Assembly: GCA_027297085.1 (NCBI GenBank)
Contig: JAPUIL010000756.1
Span: 1-7,618, forward strand
Origin: Verrucomicrobiota bacterium
GTDB taxonomy: Bacteria; Verrucomicrobiota; Verrucomicrobiia; Opitutales; UBA2995
Reading direction: 5' to 3'
Length of the DNA stretch: 7,618 bases
Position numbers and translations under genes: made by a program. Below the pieces are notes generated by a model. The model ran no database searches. It worked only from the letters and a program-made list of their open reading frames with translations, and was not told where the DNA came from. Below are positions 1-7,618 of the stretch, piece after piece. Numbering within the stretch: position 1 is the stretch's first letter; every line of letters begins with the position of its first letter.

Positions 1-1
1 A

Positions 2-712
2 TCCTGGCAGGCCAAACATCTGCTTGGCACGGACACCACAGGTCGAGATATTCTGGCCCGACTGCTTTACGGATTTCGCACCGCCATCCTTTTTGCCGGA
101 ATATTCACTCTGCTTGTTTTCCTCTTCGGCATATTTACCGGCTGTATAATGGGATTTATTGGGGGATGGACCGACCTGGTAGGACAACGACTGATCGAAA
201 TCTGGTCTAATGTTCCTTTCCTCTTTGTCGTTCTGATCATCAACTCCATCGTCCCCTCCTCTCTTCCGGTTTCCACCAGGATCTTCATACTTATGATAAT
301 AATGGTAGCTTTTTCCTGGATGGGGTTAACCTACTATATGCGCACAGGTACCTATCGTGAAAAAGCCCGCGATTACATTGCAGCGGCCAAAGTCCTCGGA
401 GCGAGTAGCGGGCGTATTATCTTCAAGCACATTCTTCCCAACTCCATCGCAACCGTCATCACCTTCATCCCCTTCACGGTCGTCTCAGGAATTACCGCTG
501 TAACTGCTCTTGACTTCCTTGGGTTTGGTTTGCCGCCCCCAACTCCCAGCATGGGAGAACTGCTCAAGCAGGGAGTGGCAAGCTTGACGATTGCCCCCTG
601 GATCGTGGCAAGCGCATTCACAGCTTTAGTCATTACGCTCACCCTTATCACATTTATCGGAGAAGCCGTTCGTGAGGCCTTCGATCCTAAGAAGTTCACC
701 ATTTATCAATAG
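2..712 (+). CDS. Peptide ABC transporter permease, YejE/DppC-like (5' partial)
   Basis: This is one of the two inner-membrane channel subunits of a peptide importer. The reading frame is open from base 2, so the gene begins upstream of the window; the ATG at 149 is internal. The first visible residues, HLLGTDTTGRDILARLLYGF, match the conserved stretch just before the transporter core in DppC/OppC/YejE proteins. About 236 residues are visible, against roughly 300-350 for the family, so the cytoplasmic N-terminus and first membrane helix are missing. Several hydrophobic membrane segments follow. The cytoplasmic EAA loop that docks the ATPase is at visible residues 126-146 (YIAAAKVLGAS...ILP). 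The C-terminus is FTIYQ. The stop lies 6 bases before the next ATG, implying one transcript and probable translational coupling. The YejE assignment over DppC rests on overall look and on the YejA-like neighbour. The family is certain, the subgroup likely. Confidence 0.93.
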   Translation, partial: SWQAKHLLGTDTTGRDILARLLYGFRTAILFAGIFTLLVFLFGIFTGCIMGFIGGWTDLVGQRLIEIWSNVPFLFVVLIINSIVPSSLPVSTRIFILMIIMVAFSWMGLTYYMRTGTYREKARDYIAAAKVLGASSGRIIFKHILPNSIATVITFIPFTVVSGITAVTALDFLGFGLPPPTPSMGELLKQGVASLTIAPWIVASAFTALVITLTLITFIGEAVREAFDPKKFTIYQ

Positions 713-718
713 TTTACT

Positions 719-2707
719 ATGAAACATCACCAACACTTAAGCCTACTCTTCGCGTCAGTCGCCTTGGTCATCCTACTCACAAGTTGTGGAAAAAATTCAG
801 ATTCCGAATTTGAAGCTTACGACAATAGTCAAGACATGGCAGATCACTTTGCCGAGCACCCAGACTTCTTCCGCTTTCTTACGCCCGATGACCTCCCGAC
901 TGATCTAGAATGGGAGGATGGAATGGACCTTCCGGAGATCGGCTCGCCCAAAGCGAAAAAAGGCGGCACCTTTCGTAGGCGCATTCAAGACTTTCCTCGG
1001 ACCTTGCGCCTTATCGGGCCCGACTCCAATGGCAGTTTCCGTGGATGGATCCTAGACTACAACTTCATGCAGTACGCACATCGCCACCCCAATTACACAG
1101 AAGTAAAACAAGGGGGGTTTTATTTTTTTCCGGGAGTGGCTAAGGAGTGGGCATTGGATTACGCAGGGAAACAGGTCTTCATCAAAATCAACCCCGACGC
1201 ACGTTGGTCGGATGGGGAACCTATCACCACCGAAGACGTCGCCTTCGCCTTTTATTTTTATCAGAAAGATTATCACAAACAAATCTGGTATAACGACTGG
1301 TACAAGCCTGGAGTAAATTACTCGCACGTCACGGTGTACGATGAGCATACATTTGCTGTCGGCCTTCAGGAACGCCGGCCCAATATGCTCAACCTGGTCC
1401 TTGAACTTGTTCCACTACCCCGTCACTTCTACAACGAATACGGACCGGATTACAATGAGCGCTACCAATGGAGATCGGTTACCACCAGCGGTCCTTACAT
1501 TGTAAAGGATTCCGACATAAAAAAAGGCCGCTCCATTATTCTCAGTCGCCACAAGGACTGGTGGGCCAAAGATCTCAAATTCTGGCGCTACCGGTTTAAT
1601 TATGACAGAATGCGTTTCGAAGTTATTCGCGACTCCGCCAAAGCATTTGAAAGTTTCCTTCGGGGCGATATCGATGCCGTAAAACTTAACCTCCCAGAAT
1701 ACTGGTATGATAAGCTGCCCAACGACAGCCCGCTGATCACTCAAGGCTACATCAATAAGTATCAGTTTTATAATGACAAACCACGTCCCACATACGGTTT
1801 GTGGATCAACTCTTCCAAACCGCTGCTAAACAATCGTGATATACGGGTCGGAATCAATTACGCCACTAATTGGGACCTGGTTTGCGAACAATATTTCCGC
1901 GGTGATGCTGATCGCATGAGAACCTCCGCCGATGGCTACGGTCCATTTACCCACCCAACGCTCAAAGCGCGCCCTTTCGATACTGATAAGGCATTGGAAG
2001 CATTTGCTAAAGCCGGATTCACCAAACGTGGCCCAGATGGCGTGCTTGTAAACGATCTAGGACAAAGACTTTCATTCGACGTCTCCACGGGCTATGAATC
2101 GTTAAAAGACGTCCTCACTATTCTTAGAGAAGAAGCTCTTAAAGCCGGATTAGAATTTCGCGTCGGAATACTCGAAGCCACAACCGCCTGGAAAAAAGTG
2201 CAGGAAAAGAAGCATGAGATACATTTCGTTGCCTTTGGCGTCTCACCGGAAATGTATCCTCGTTACAAGGAAACTTACCATTCGGAACGGGCTTATGAAA
2301 ACGCCTGGACCGAAGACGGACAACCTAACCCGGATCGCAAACCTAAAACTCAATCCAACAATCTACAACTGATTGCTTACAAGGAGCTTGATGTGATCAT
2401 AGAAGCTTATGACAATTCTGAAAGCGTCGATGAAATGATCTCGCTCGCCATGCAGATGGAGGAATTCCTCGCCGAGGACGCCTCCTTTGTTCCGGGATTT
2501 GTACTACCCACCATGCGAGTTGGGGCCTGGAGATGGATTGACTACCCCGAAGAGTTTTCAGTTAAAATATCCGGTGAAGTAAGAGAGTATAGGCTCGATT
2601 GGATAGATGAGGAGAAAAAGAAAGAAACGCTCGAAGCCATGAAGAAGGGACGGACGTTCGATCCTGTCATTAAGACGATCAAAAAATACGCCCCTAAGTC
2701 CAACTAG
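719..2707 (+). CDS. Peptide ABC transporter solute-binding lipoprotein (SBP family 5, YejA-like)
   Basis: This is the extracytoplasmic receptor that would deliver peptides to the permease pair. Residues 1-22 form a lipoprotein signal peptide with a hydrophobic core and the lipobox LTSC. Cys23 is the predicted lipidation site, and an acidic, Ser/Asp-rich linker follows. The SBP_bac_5 fold starts near residue 76 (SPKAKKGGTFR, the usual 'PKGG' entry motif). It continues with DARWSDGEPITTEDVAFAF (about 160-177), TSGPYIV, and DRMRFEVIRDSAKAFESFLRGD. The last motif, and the following PTYGLWINSSKPLLNNRDIR, are typical of the YejA branch. At 662 residues it is longer than DppA/OppA (about 530-540) and somewhat longer than E. 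coli YejA (about 600), mainly through the N-terminal linker. No clear Shine-Dalgarno sequence precedes the ATG, which fits coupling to the permease stop 6 bases upstream. Known YejA systems take up peptides, including microcin C. The substrate here is inferred only to be peptide-like. Confidence 0.93.
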   Translation: MKHHQHLSLLFASVALVILLTSCGKNSDSEFEAYDNSQDMADHFAEHPDFFRFLTPDDLPTDLEWEDGMDLPEIGSPKAKKGGTFRRRIQDFPRTLRLIGPDSNGSFRGWILDYNFMQYAHRHPNYTEVKQGGFYFFPGVAKEWALDYAGKQVFIKINPDARWSDGEPITTEDVAFAFYFYQKDYHKQIWYNDWYKPGVNYSHVTVYDEHTFAVGLQERRPNMLNLVLELVPLPRHFYNEYGPDYNERYQWRSVTTSGPYIVKDSDIKKGRSIILSRHKDWWAKDLKFWRYRFNYDRMRFEVIRDSAKAFESFLRGDIDAVKLNLPEYWYDKLPNDSPLITQGYINKYQFYNDKPRPTYGLWINSSKPLLNNRDIRVGINYATNWDLVCEQYFRGDADRMRTSADGYGPFTHPTLKARPFDTDKALEAFAKAGFTKRGPDGVLVNDLGQRLSFDVSTGYESLKDVLTILREEALKAGLEFRVGILEATTAWKKVQEKKHEIHFVAFGVSPEMYPRYKETYHSERAYENAWTEDGQPNPDRKPKTQSNNLQLIAYKELDVIIEAYDNSESVDEMISLAMQMEEFLAEDASFVPGFVLPTMRVGAWRWIDYPEEFSVKISGEVREYRLDWIDEEKKKETLEAMKKGRTFDPVIKTIKKYAPKSN

Positions 2708-2724
2708 CAGCAAATTCTTTCGTT

Positions 2725-3744
2725 TTGGAACCCGCCAAAAACATCTTGGAAGTCCGCGATCTGGTAATCGCTTTCGATACCGATGCGGGTCAAGTCACAG
2801 CCGTTGATCAGGTAAGCTTTGACGTACCGAGGAGTAGGACACTAGGCATCGTCGGTGAGTCAGGTTGCGGCAAATCCGTAACAGCGTTCTCCATCATGCG
2901 ACTGCTTCCTCAACCCATGGGAAAGGTATTAAGAGGGAGTATTAAGCTGGACGGCATAGATTTACTCAAATGTTCCCAAAAGCAGTTGCACAAAATTAGG
3001 GGTGCTCGCATCAGCATGATATTTCAGGAGCCAATGTCAGCCTTGAATCCGGTTCACCGAATTGGGAAACAATTAAGCGAAATCTACCAGCTTCATAATC
3101 CTGAAATGACTCAGAAAGATGCTTGGGAAGCTTCCATTGAAATGCTCCACAAAGTCGGCATACCTTCTCCCGAAATTCGAGTTGGCGAGTATCCCCACCA
3201 ACTCTCCGGAGGCATGCGGCAGCGTGTAGTAATTGCCATAGCTCTTGCACTAAAACCTCAGTTGGTAATAGCAGACGAACCTACCACAGCACTTGATGTA
3301 ACCATCCAGGCTCAAATACTGGACCTCATGAAATCCCTTCAACACGAAATGGGGATGAGCATCATTATGATCACACATGACCTGGGAGTTATTGCCGAGA
3401 CCTGCGATAGAGTGGTAGTCATGTATGCAGGTCGCGTTGCAGAGGTAGGCTCCACCGATCAGATCTTCCATAACCCGAAACATCTCTATACCCAAGGATT
3501 GCTTCAATCGATTCCTCGTCTCGAGAATACTCGCAAAGTAACCCTCCCGACAATTTCCGGTCTTGTGCCCGGTCTTGCGGAATTGCCGGTTGGAGCACGC
3601 TTTGCTCCCAGATCACCCTCACCACTCGCAGAAGATTATCTGCAATCCGAAGAATTTAAAACTATCCGACCGACCCTAAAGGAGGTCGAACCCGGCCATT
3701 GGGTGGAAAACTGTCCGGCAGTTCTAGTTGATAGTCTGTATTAA
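2725..3744 (+). CDS. Peptide ABC transporter ATP-binding protein, DppD/OppD-like (TTG start)
   Basis: This is the first of two ATPases that power the importer from the cytoplasmic face. All nucleotide-binding motifs are intact: Walker A GESGCGKS (44-51), Q-loop Gln101 in MIFQEP, signature LSGGM (160-164), Walker B LVIADE (180-185) with catalytic Glu185, D-loop ALD (189-191) and switch His218 in ITHD. The C-terminal oligopeptide-transporter tail is recognisable as GARFAPRSP (290-298) and GHWVENC (324-330). The cysteines normally seen in this tail are mostly replaced: Ala291 and Ser297 stand where GC and RC are usual, and Cys330 is shifted by one position. The start is TTG at 2725. No ATG or GTG is in frame between the preceding stop and the conserved ILEVRDL segment, and no good Shine-Dalgarno sequence is visible. 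The 17-base gap to the binding-protein gene supports one operon. Its length of 339 residues is normal for DppD. Confidence 0.94.
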   Translation: MEPAKNILEVRDLVIAFDTDAGQVTAVDQVSFDVPRSRTLGIVGESGCGKSVTAFSIMRLLPQPMGKVLRGSIKLDGIDLLKCSQKQLHKIRGARISMIFQEPMSALNPVHRIGKQLSEIYQLHNPEMTQKDAWEASIEMLHKVGIPSPEIRVGEYPHQLSGGMRQRVVIAIALALKPQLVIADEPTTALDVTIQAQILDLMKSLQHEMGMSIIMITHDLGVIAETCDRVVVMYAGRVAEVGSTDQIFHNPKHLYTQGLLQSIPRLENTRKVTLPTISGLVPGLAELPVGARFAPRSPSPLAEDYLQSEEFKTIRPTLKEVEPGHWVENCPAVLVDSLY

Positions 3745-3748
3745 GAAT

Positions 3749-3752
3749 AGGA
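3749..3752 (+). promoter_or_regulatory. Shine-Dalgarno site for the second ATPase gene
   Basis: AGGA lies 9 bases before the ATG at 3762, inside the 17-base gap after the first ATPase. It supports that ATG as the true start and is the clearest ribosome binding site in the window. The other starts (719, 2725, 4911) have none that stands out. Confidence 0.6.
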
Positions 3753-3761
3753 AAATTAATA

Positions 3762-4757
3762 ATGAGCTTACCTCTCCTGGATATCCAAGATTTGAAAATG
3801 CATTTCCCCGTCAAGGGAGGCGTGTTTCTTACTGCCAAAGCGTGGTGTAAGGCGGTCGATGGAATATCTCTGCAAATTAATCCCGGTGAAACGCTCGGGC
3901 TTGTAGGAGAAAGCGGTTGTGGTAAATCAACTCTCGGAAAATGTATCGTGGGCCTCAATAAAGCAACGAGCGGTTCAATTCGCTACAACGGCACAGACTT
4001 GACTCAGCTAAATACTAGCGAATTTAAATCGCATCGCCGTGATATCCAGATGATTTTTCAGGACCCTGTCGAGTCGCTGAACGCAAGACACACCGTCGGC
4101 GAAACATTAGAGGAACCTTTTATCATTCACAAACTAGGTGACCGCGTTGTTCGTAAACAAAAAGTTTTCAAACTCCTTGAGAAAGTAGGCCTTCAACCTG
4201 ACGCTGCTGATCGTTACCCATTTGAATTTTCCGGCGGTCAACGCCAACGCATCGGTATCGCCCGTGCAATTGCGCTGAATCCCAAGCTCATCATTTGCGA
4301 CGAGCCAGTTTCAGCGCTCGATGTTTCCGTTCAGAGCCAGGTTCTCAACCTTATGATGGATCTACAAAAAGAAATGAATTTGTCCTACCTTTTTATTACC
4401 CATGATTTAGCGGTGGTGAAACACATCTCAGATCGTATCGCCGTTATGTACTTGGGTAAGATCGTTGAATTGGGCCCAGCTGACGAGATATACAAGAATC
4501 CACTGCACGCCTACACCCAGGCACTGATCTCAGCTATTCCTATTCCCGATCCGCGAAAGAAAAGCAAACGGATCATTTTAAAGGGTGATGTTCCCTCACC
4601 CATCGACCCACCTGAGGGTTGCGCTTTTGCATCGCGTAGTTGGATTTCTTGTACGGAAGAAGAAGCAAAACAACCGGGAGAATTCAAGGAAGTCACCCCA
4701 GGCCACTGGGTAGAAGTCCACCCGGCTACGGTGGAGAATTACAGAGACTATCTGTAA
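3762..4757 (+). CDS. Peptide ABC transporter ATP-binding protein, DppF/OppF-like
   Basis: This is the second ATPase of the importer, expected to pair with the DppD-like subunit. Motifs visible are Walker A GESGCGKST (49-57), Q-loop Gln100 in MIFQDP, signature FSGGQ (156-160) followed by RQR, Walker B LIICDE (176-181) with Glu181, D-loop ALD (185-187) and switch His214 in ITHD. The FPVKGG segment at 15-20 and the VDGISL that follows are typical of DppF/OppF rather than DppD. The tail has GCAFASRSW (286-294), ISC (Cys297) and GHWVEVH (314-320). Only two of the four positions that usually carry Cys still do (Cys287 and Cys297). The length of 331 residues is normal. The start is supported by AGGA 9 bases upstream. 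This is the last gene of the cluster; about 150 bases separate it from the PhzF-family gene, so that gene may be transcribed separately or as a distal member. Confidence 0.95.
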   Translation: MSLPLLDIQDLKMHFPVKGGVFLTAKAWCKAVDGISLQINPGETLGLVGESGCGKSTLGKCIVGLNKATSGSIRYNGTDLTQLNTSEFKSHRRDIQMIFQDPVESLNARHTVGETLEEPFIIHKLGDRVVRKQKVFKLLEKVGLQPDAADRYPFEFSGGQRQRIGIARAIALNPKLIICDEPVSALDVSVQSQVLNLMMDLQKEMNLSYLFITHDLAVVKHISDRIAVMYLGKIVELGPADEIYKNPLHAYTQALISAIPIPDPRKKSKRIILKGDVPSPIDPPEGCAFASRSWISCTEEEAKQPGEFKEVTPGHWVEVHPATVENYRDYL

Positions 4758-4910
4758 GTTGTTTATTCCTAATTCTCCTCCTACTTAATCTCAAACTTTC
4801 GCCTTACTTTCTTCTACTCTTACTCTTGATTCTCCTCGAATCGGCAGCAAGCTACCTCCTACATGCCTTCGTTGTAGAAACCATATTATTTCTCCTTAAT
4901 CCAATCAACA
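4758..4910 (+). other. Pyrimidine-rich intergenic leader upstream of the PhzF-family gene
   Basis: This spacer between the transporter operon and the PhzF-family gene is strongly skewed: 73 of the 100 bases from 4761 to 4860 are C or T. CTCCT occurs five times (starting at 4775, 4778, 4832, 4856 and 4892). A short inverted repeat, CTACA (4859-4863) and TGTAG (4873-4877) with a 9-base loop, is present but has no T-run after it, so it is not a convincing terminator. No stop codon interrupts the frame that enters from 4640, and that frame would encode a Leu-rich hydrophobic stretch here. It has no ATG start or ribosome site in the spacer, and I do not call it a gene. The region probably holds the promoter or untranslated leader of the next gene. 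Confidence 0.5.
4884..4889 (+). promoter_or_regulatory. Possible -10 element for the PhzF-family gene
   Basis: TATTAT matches five of six bases of the bacterial -10 consensus and lies 21 bases before the ATG at 4911. No recognisable -35 hexamer sits at the normal 16-18 base spacing, so this is only a candidate. A transcript starting from it would have a very short leader and would exclude most of the pyrimidine-rich region. Confidence 0.2.
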
Positions 4911-5696
4911 ATGCAATTGCCAATCTACCAAGTCGACGCCTTCACCGACCGCCTTTTCGGAGGCAACCCCGCCGCGGTTATACCATTGGATTCGTGGCTA
5001 CCCGATGACCTCATGCAAGCCATAGCAGTTGAGAACAATCTTTCGGAAACGGCCTTTTTCGTCAAAGAAGGCGAGTCCTACCACATACGCTGGTTTACAC
5101 CTGCTACAGAGGTCAAGCTCTGCGGTCATGCCACTCTGACCAGTGCTTATGTTCTTTTTAACATATTGAAAGTCGCGGATAATCCCATCCATTTCACCTC
5201 ACTAAGTGGCTCACTCTATGTTAGCAAGGAGGAGGAGGAATCCATGACCATGGATTTCCCAATAGCAGAAATGACTCCTTGCTCCACCCCGCAAGCCCTC
5301 TGGGAATGCCTGGGAGCACATCCGGTTGAGTGCCTGAAAGGTGAGGATTATATGGCAGTCTTTGAGGGCGAACAGACTCTCTTAAGTTTACAGCCCGATT
5401 TCCGGCAGATGGCTACCCTTCCAACTCGTGGAATCATCGTTACAGCTCCCGGCGAAGAATGTGATTTTGTGTCACGCTTTTTCGCACCTCAATCGGGAAT
5501 CGATGAAGATCCTGTAACCGGTTCAGCACACTGCGCCACAGCACCCTACTGGGCAAAGAAACTGAAGAAAATTACTCTGACCTCTATTCAGCGTTCCAAA
5601 CGTGAAGGGCATGTACTTTGTCATGTAGCCGAAGATCGGGTACGCATGACTGGCCAGGCAAAGCTGTTCCTGACGGGCTCAATCCACCTAGAATAG
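4911..5696 (+). CDS. PhzF family isomerase/epimerase-like protein
   Basis: This is a member of the PhzF/diaminopimelate-epimerase-like fold: two similar halves with the active site between them, cytoplasmic. The N-terminal half opens with PIYQVDAFTDRLFGGNPAAV (4-23). It carries NNLSETAFF, where Glu46 corresponds to the catalytic glutamate of PhzF, and then RWFTPATEVKLCGHAT (60-75). The C-terminal half has the matching DEDPVTGSAH motif (198-207). It ends near the usual point (GQAKLFLTGS). At 261 residues it is complete. PhzF itself isomerises a phenazine precursor (DHHA), but most relatives act on unknown substrates. No other phenazine gene is present, so phenazine synthesis should not be inferred. 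The ATG at 4911 fits the family N-terminus exactly, although no Shine-Dalgarno sequence precedes it. It lies downstream of the transporter on the same strand and converges with katG. A metabolic link to the peptide importer is possible but unproven. Confidence 0.93.
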   Translation: MQLPIYQVDAFTDRLFGGNPAAVIPLDSWLPDDLMQAIAVENNLSETAFFVKEGESYHIRWFTPATEVKLCGHATLTSAYVLFNILKVADNPIHFTSLSGSLYVSKEEEESMTMDFPIAEMTPCSTPQALWECLGAHPVECLKGEDYMAVFEGEQTLLSLQPDFRQMATLPTRGIIVTAPGEECDFVSRFFAPQSGIDEDPVTGSAHCATAPYWAKKLKKITLTSIQRSKREGHVLCHVAEDRVRMTGQAKLFLTGSIHLE

Positions 5697-5837
5697 TTAA
5701 CCAATTACCAGGGACGTGTTGACCATCAAATTGGCGGAAAGGCCCAGCCGATTGCGACGGAATCGATATCTCCCTGTCGCACGGCATAAAGCGCCTATGT
5801 CTGAAGGCGATCATTTGTGTCCTATCCATACGTTTTG
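5697..5837. other. Convergent intergenic spacer without a recognised gene
   Basis: This is the part of the spacer between the PhzF-family gene and the katG terminator. I see no gene here. It contains an imperfect inverted repeat: GCGAC at 5754-5758 pairs with GTCGC at 5776-5780, extended inward by GGA/TCC across a two-base bulge. A weaker CGCC (5792-5795)/GGCG (5806-5809) pair follows. Neither is followed by a T-run on the plus strand, so neither is a convincing terminator for the PhzF-family gene. The PhzF frame stays open for 30 codons past its TAG before TAA at 5787, a length chance can explain. Confidence 0.4.
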
Positions 5838-5869
5838 AAAAAAAAGCCTGGCCGCAAAACGGCCAAGCT
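5838..5869 (-). terminator. Intrinsic terminator of katG
   Basis: Read on the minus strand, AGCTTGGCCG, a TTTTG loop and CGGCCAGGCT form a 10-base-pair stem that includes one U-G wobble. Eight T residues run from the last stem base onward (complement of the A-run 5838-5845). The stem starts 36 bases after the katG stop codon. On the plus strand the same hairpin is followed by AGCTCTGTAAATAATC without a T-run, so it should work mainly for katG and not for the converging PhzF-family gene. Confidence 0.9.
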
Positions 5870-5905
5870 CTGTAAATAATCGGGAGAAAGACCTTCCCGC
5901 CAAGA

Positions 5906-7618
<1,713 letters not shown>

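Noticed and set aside
149..712. The permease as a short 187-residue protein starting at ATG 149
   Set aside because: The frame is open to base 2 and the upstream residues match conserved DppC/YejE sequence, so the gene is cut by the window edge rather than short.
4859..4877. CTACA/TGTAG hairpin as the terminator of the transporter operon
   Set aside because: The stem is only five base pairs, the loop is long for its size, and no T-run follows.
4858..4890. Minus-strand ATG with a well-placed AGGAG, encoding a 10-residue peptide
   Set aside because: The frame stops after 10 codons, and the AGGAG is simply the complement of one of the repeated CTCCT motifs.
4640..5008. Open frame across the ATPase/PhzF spacer giving a Leu-rich hydrophobic peptide
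   Set aside because: It overlaps the ends of both confident genes, its only ATG is inside the ATPase gene, no ribosome site is visible, and hydrophobic Leu codons follow from the pyrimidine bias. Kept only as part of the leader finding.
5694..5789. Read-through extension of the PhzF-family protein by 30 codons after TAG
   Set aside because: The protein already has the full family length, and a 30-codon open stretch is easily due to chance.
5584..5829. Minus-strand open frame of 81 codons across the spacer and the PhzF 3' end
   Set aside because: Most of it is antisense to the confident PhzF-family gene, the peptide matches no family I recognise, and no ribosome site is evident.

Overview
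The window is an ordinary bacterial chromosomal segment, about 93% coding. It holds five protein genes in two groups that converge on each other. The organism looks Gram-negative: the transporter has a separate lipoprotein-type solute-binding subunit, and its closest pattern match is the YejA/YejE branch of peptide importers. Moderate GC, weak or absent Shine-Dalgarno sequences before most starts and one TTG start would suit several phyla. A marine Verrucomicrobiota/Opitutae-like genome is my low-confidence guess, and nothing here proves it.

Region 1 (2-4757, + strand) is the downstream part of a peptide ABC importer operon. It contains an inner-membrane permease (5' end cut by the window edge), a lipoprotein solute-binding protein, and two separate ATPases of the DppD and DppF types. 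Gaps between genes are 6, 17 and 17 bases, so they are almost certainly co-transcribed. A partner permease (YejB/DppB type) should lie just upstream, outside the window. The binding protein would capture (oligo)peptides in the periplasm, the two permeases would form the channel, and the DppD/DppF-like pair would drive transport by ATP hydrolysis. Both ATPases lack most of the cysteines usually found in the C-terminal tail of this family.

Region 2 (4758-5696, + strand) is a pyrimidine-rich leader of about 150 bases followed by a complete PhzF-family isomerase/epimerase-like gene of unknown substrate.

Region 3 (5697-5905) is the convergent intergenic spacer. It carries a clear intrinsic terminator for the minus-strand gene, and none that I can see for the plus-strand genes.

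Region 4 (5906-7618, - strand) is the C-terminal three-quarters of a catalase-peroxidase (katG), whose N-terminus and promoter lie beyond the right edge. It is visibly more GC-rich than the transporter operon.

I found no mobile element, CRISPR array, tRNA or rRNA, and no convincing evidence of a new biological system. The findings are modest points worth a second look.
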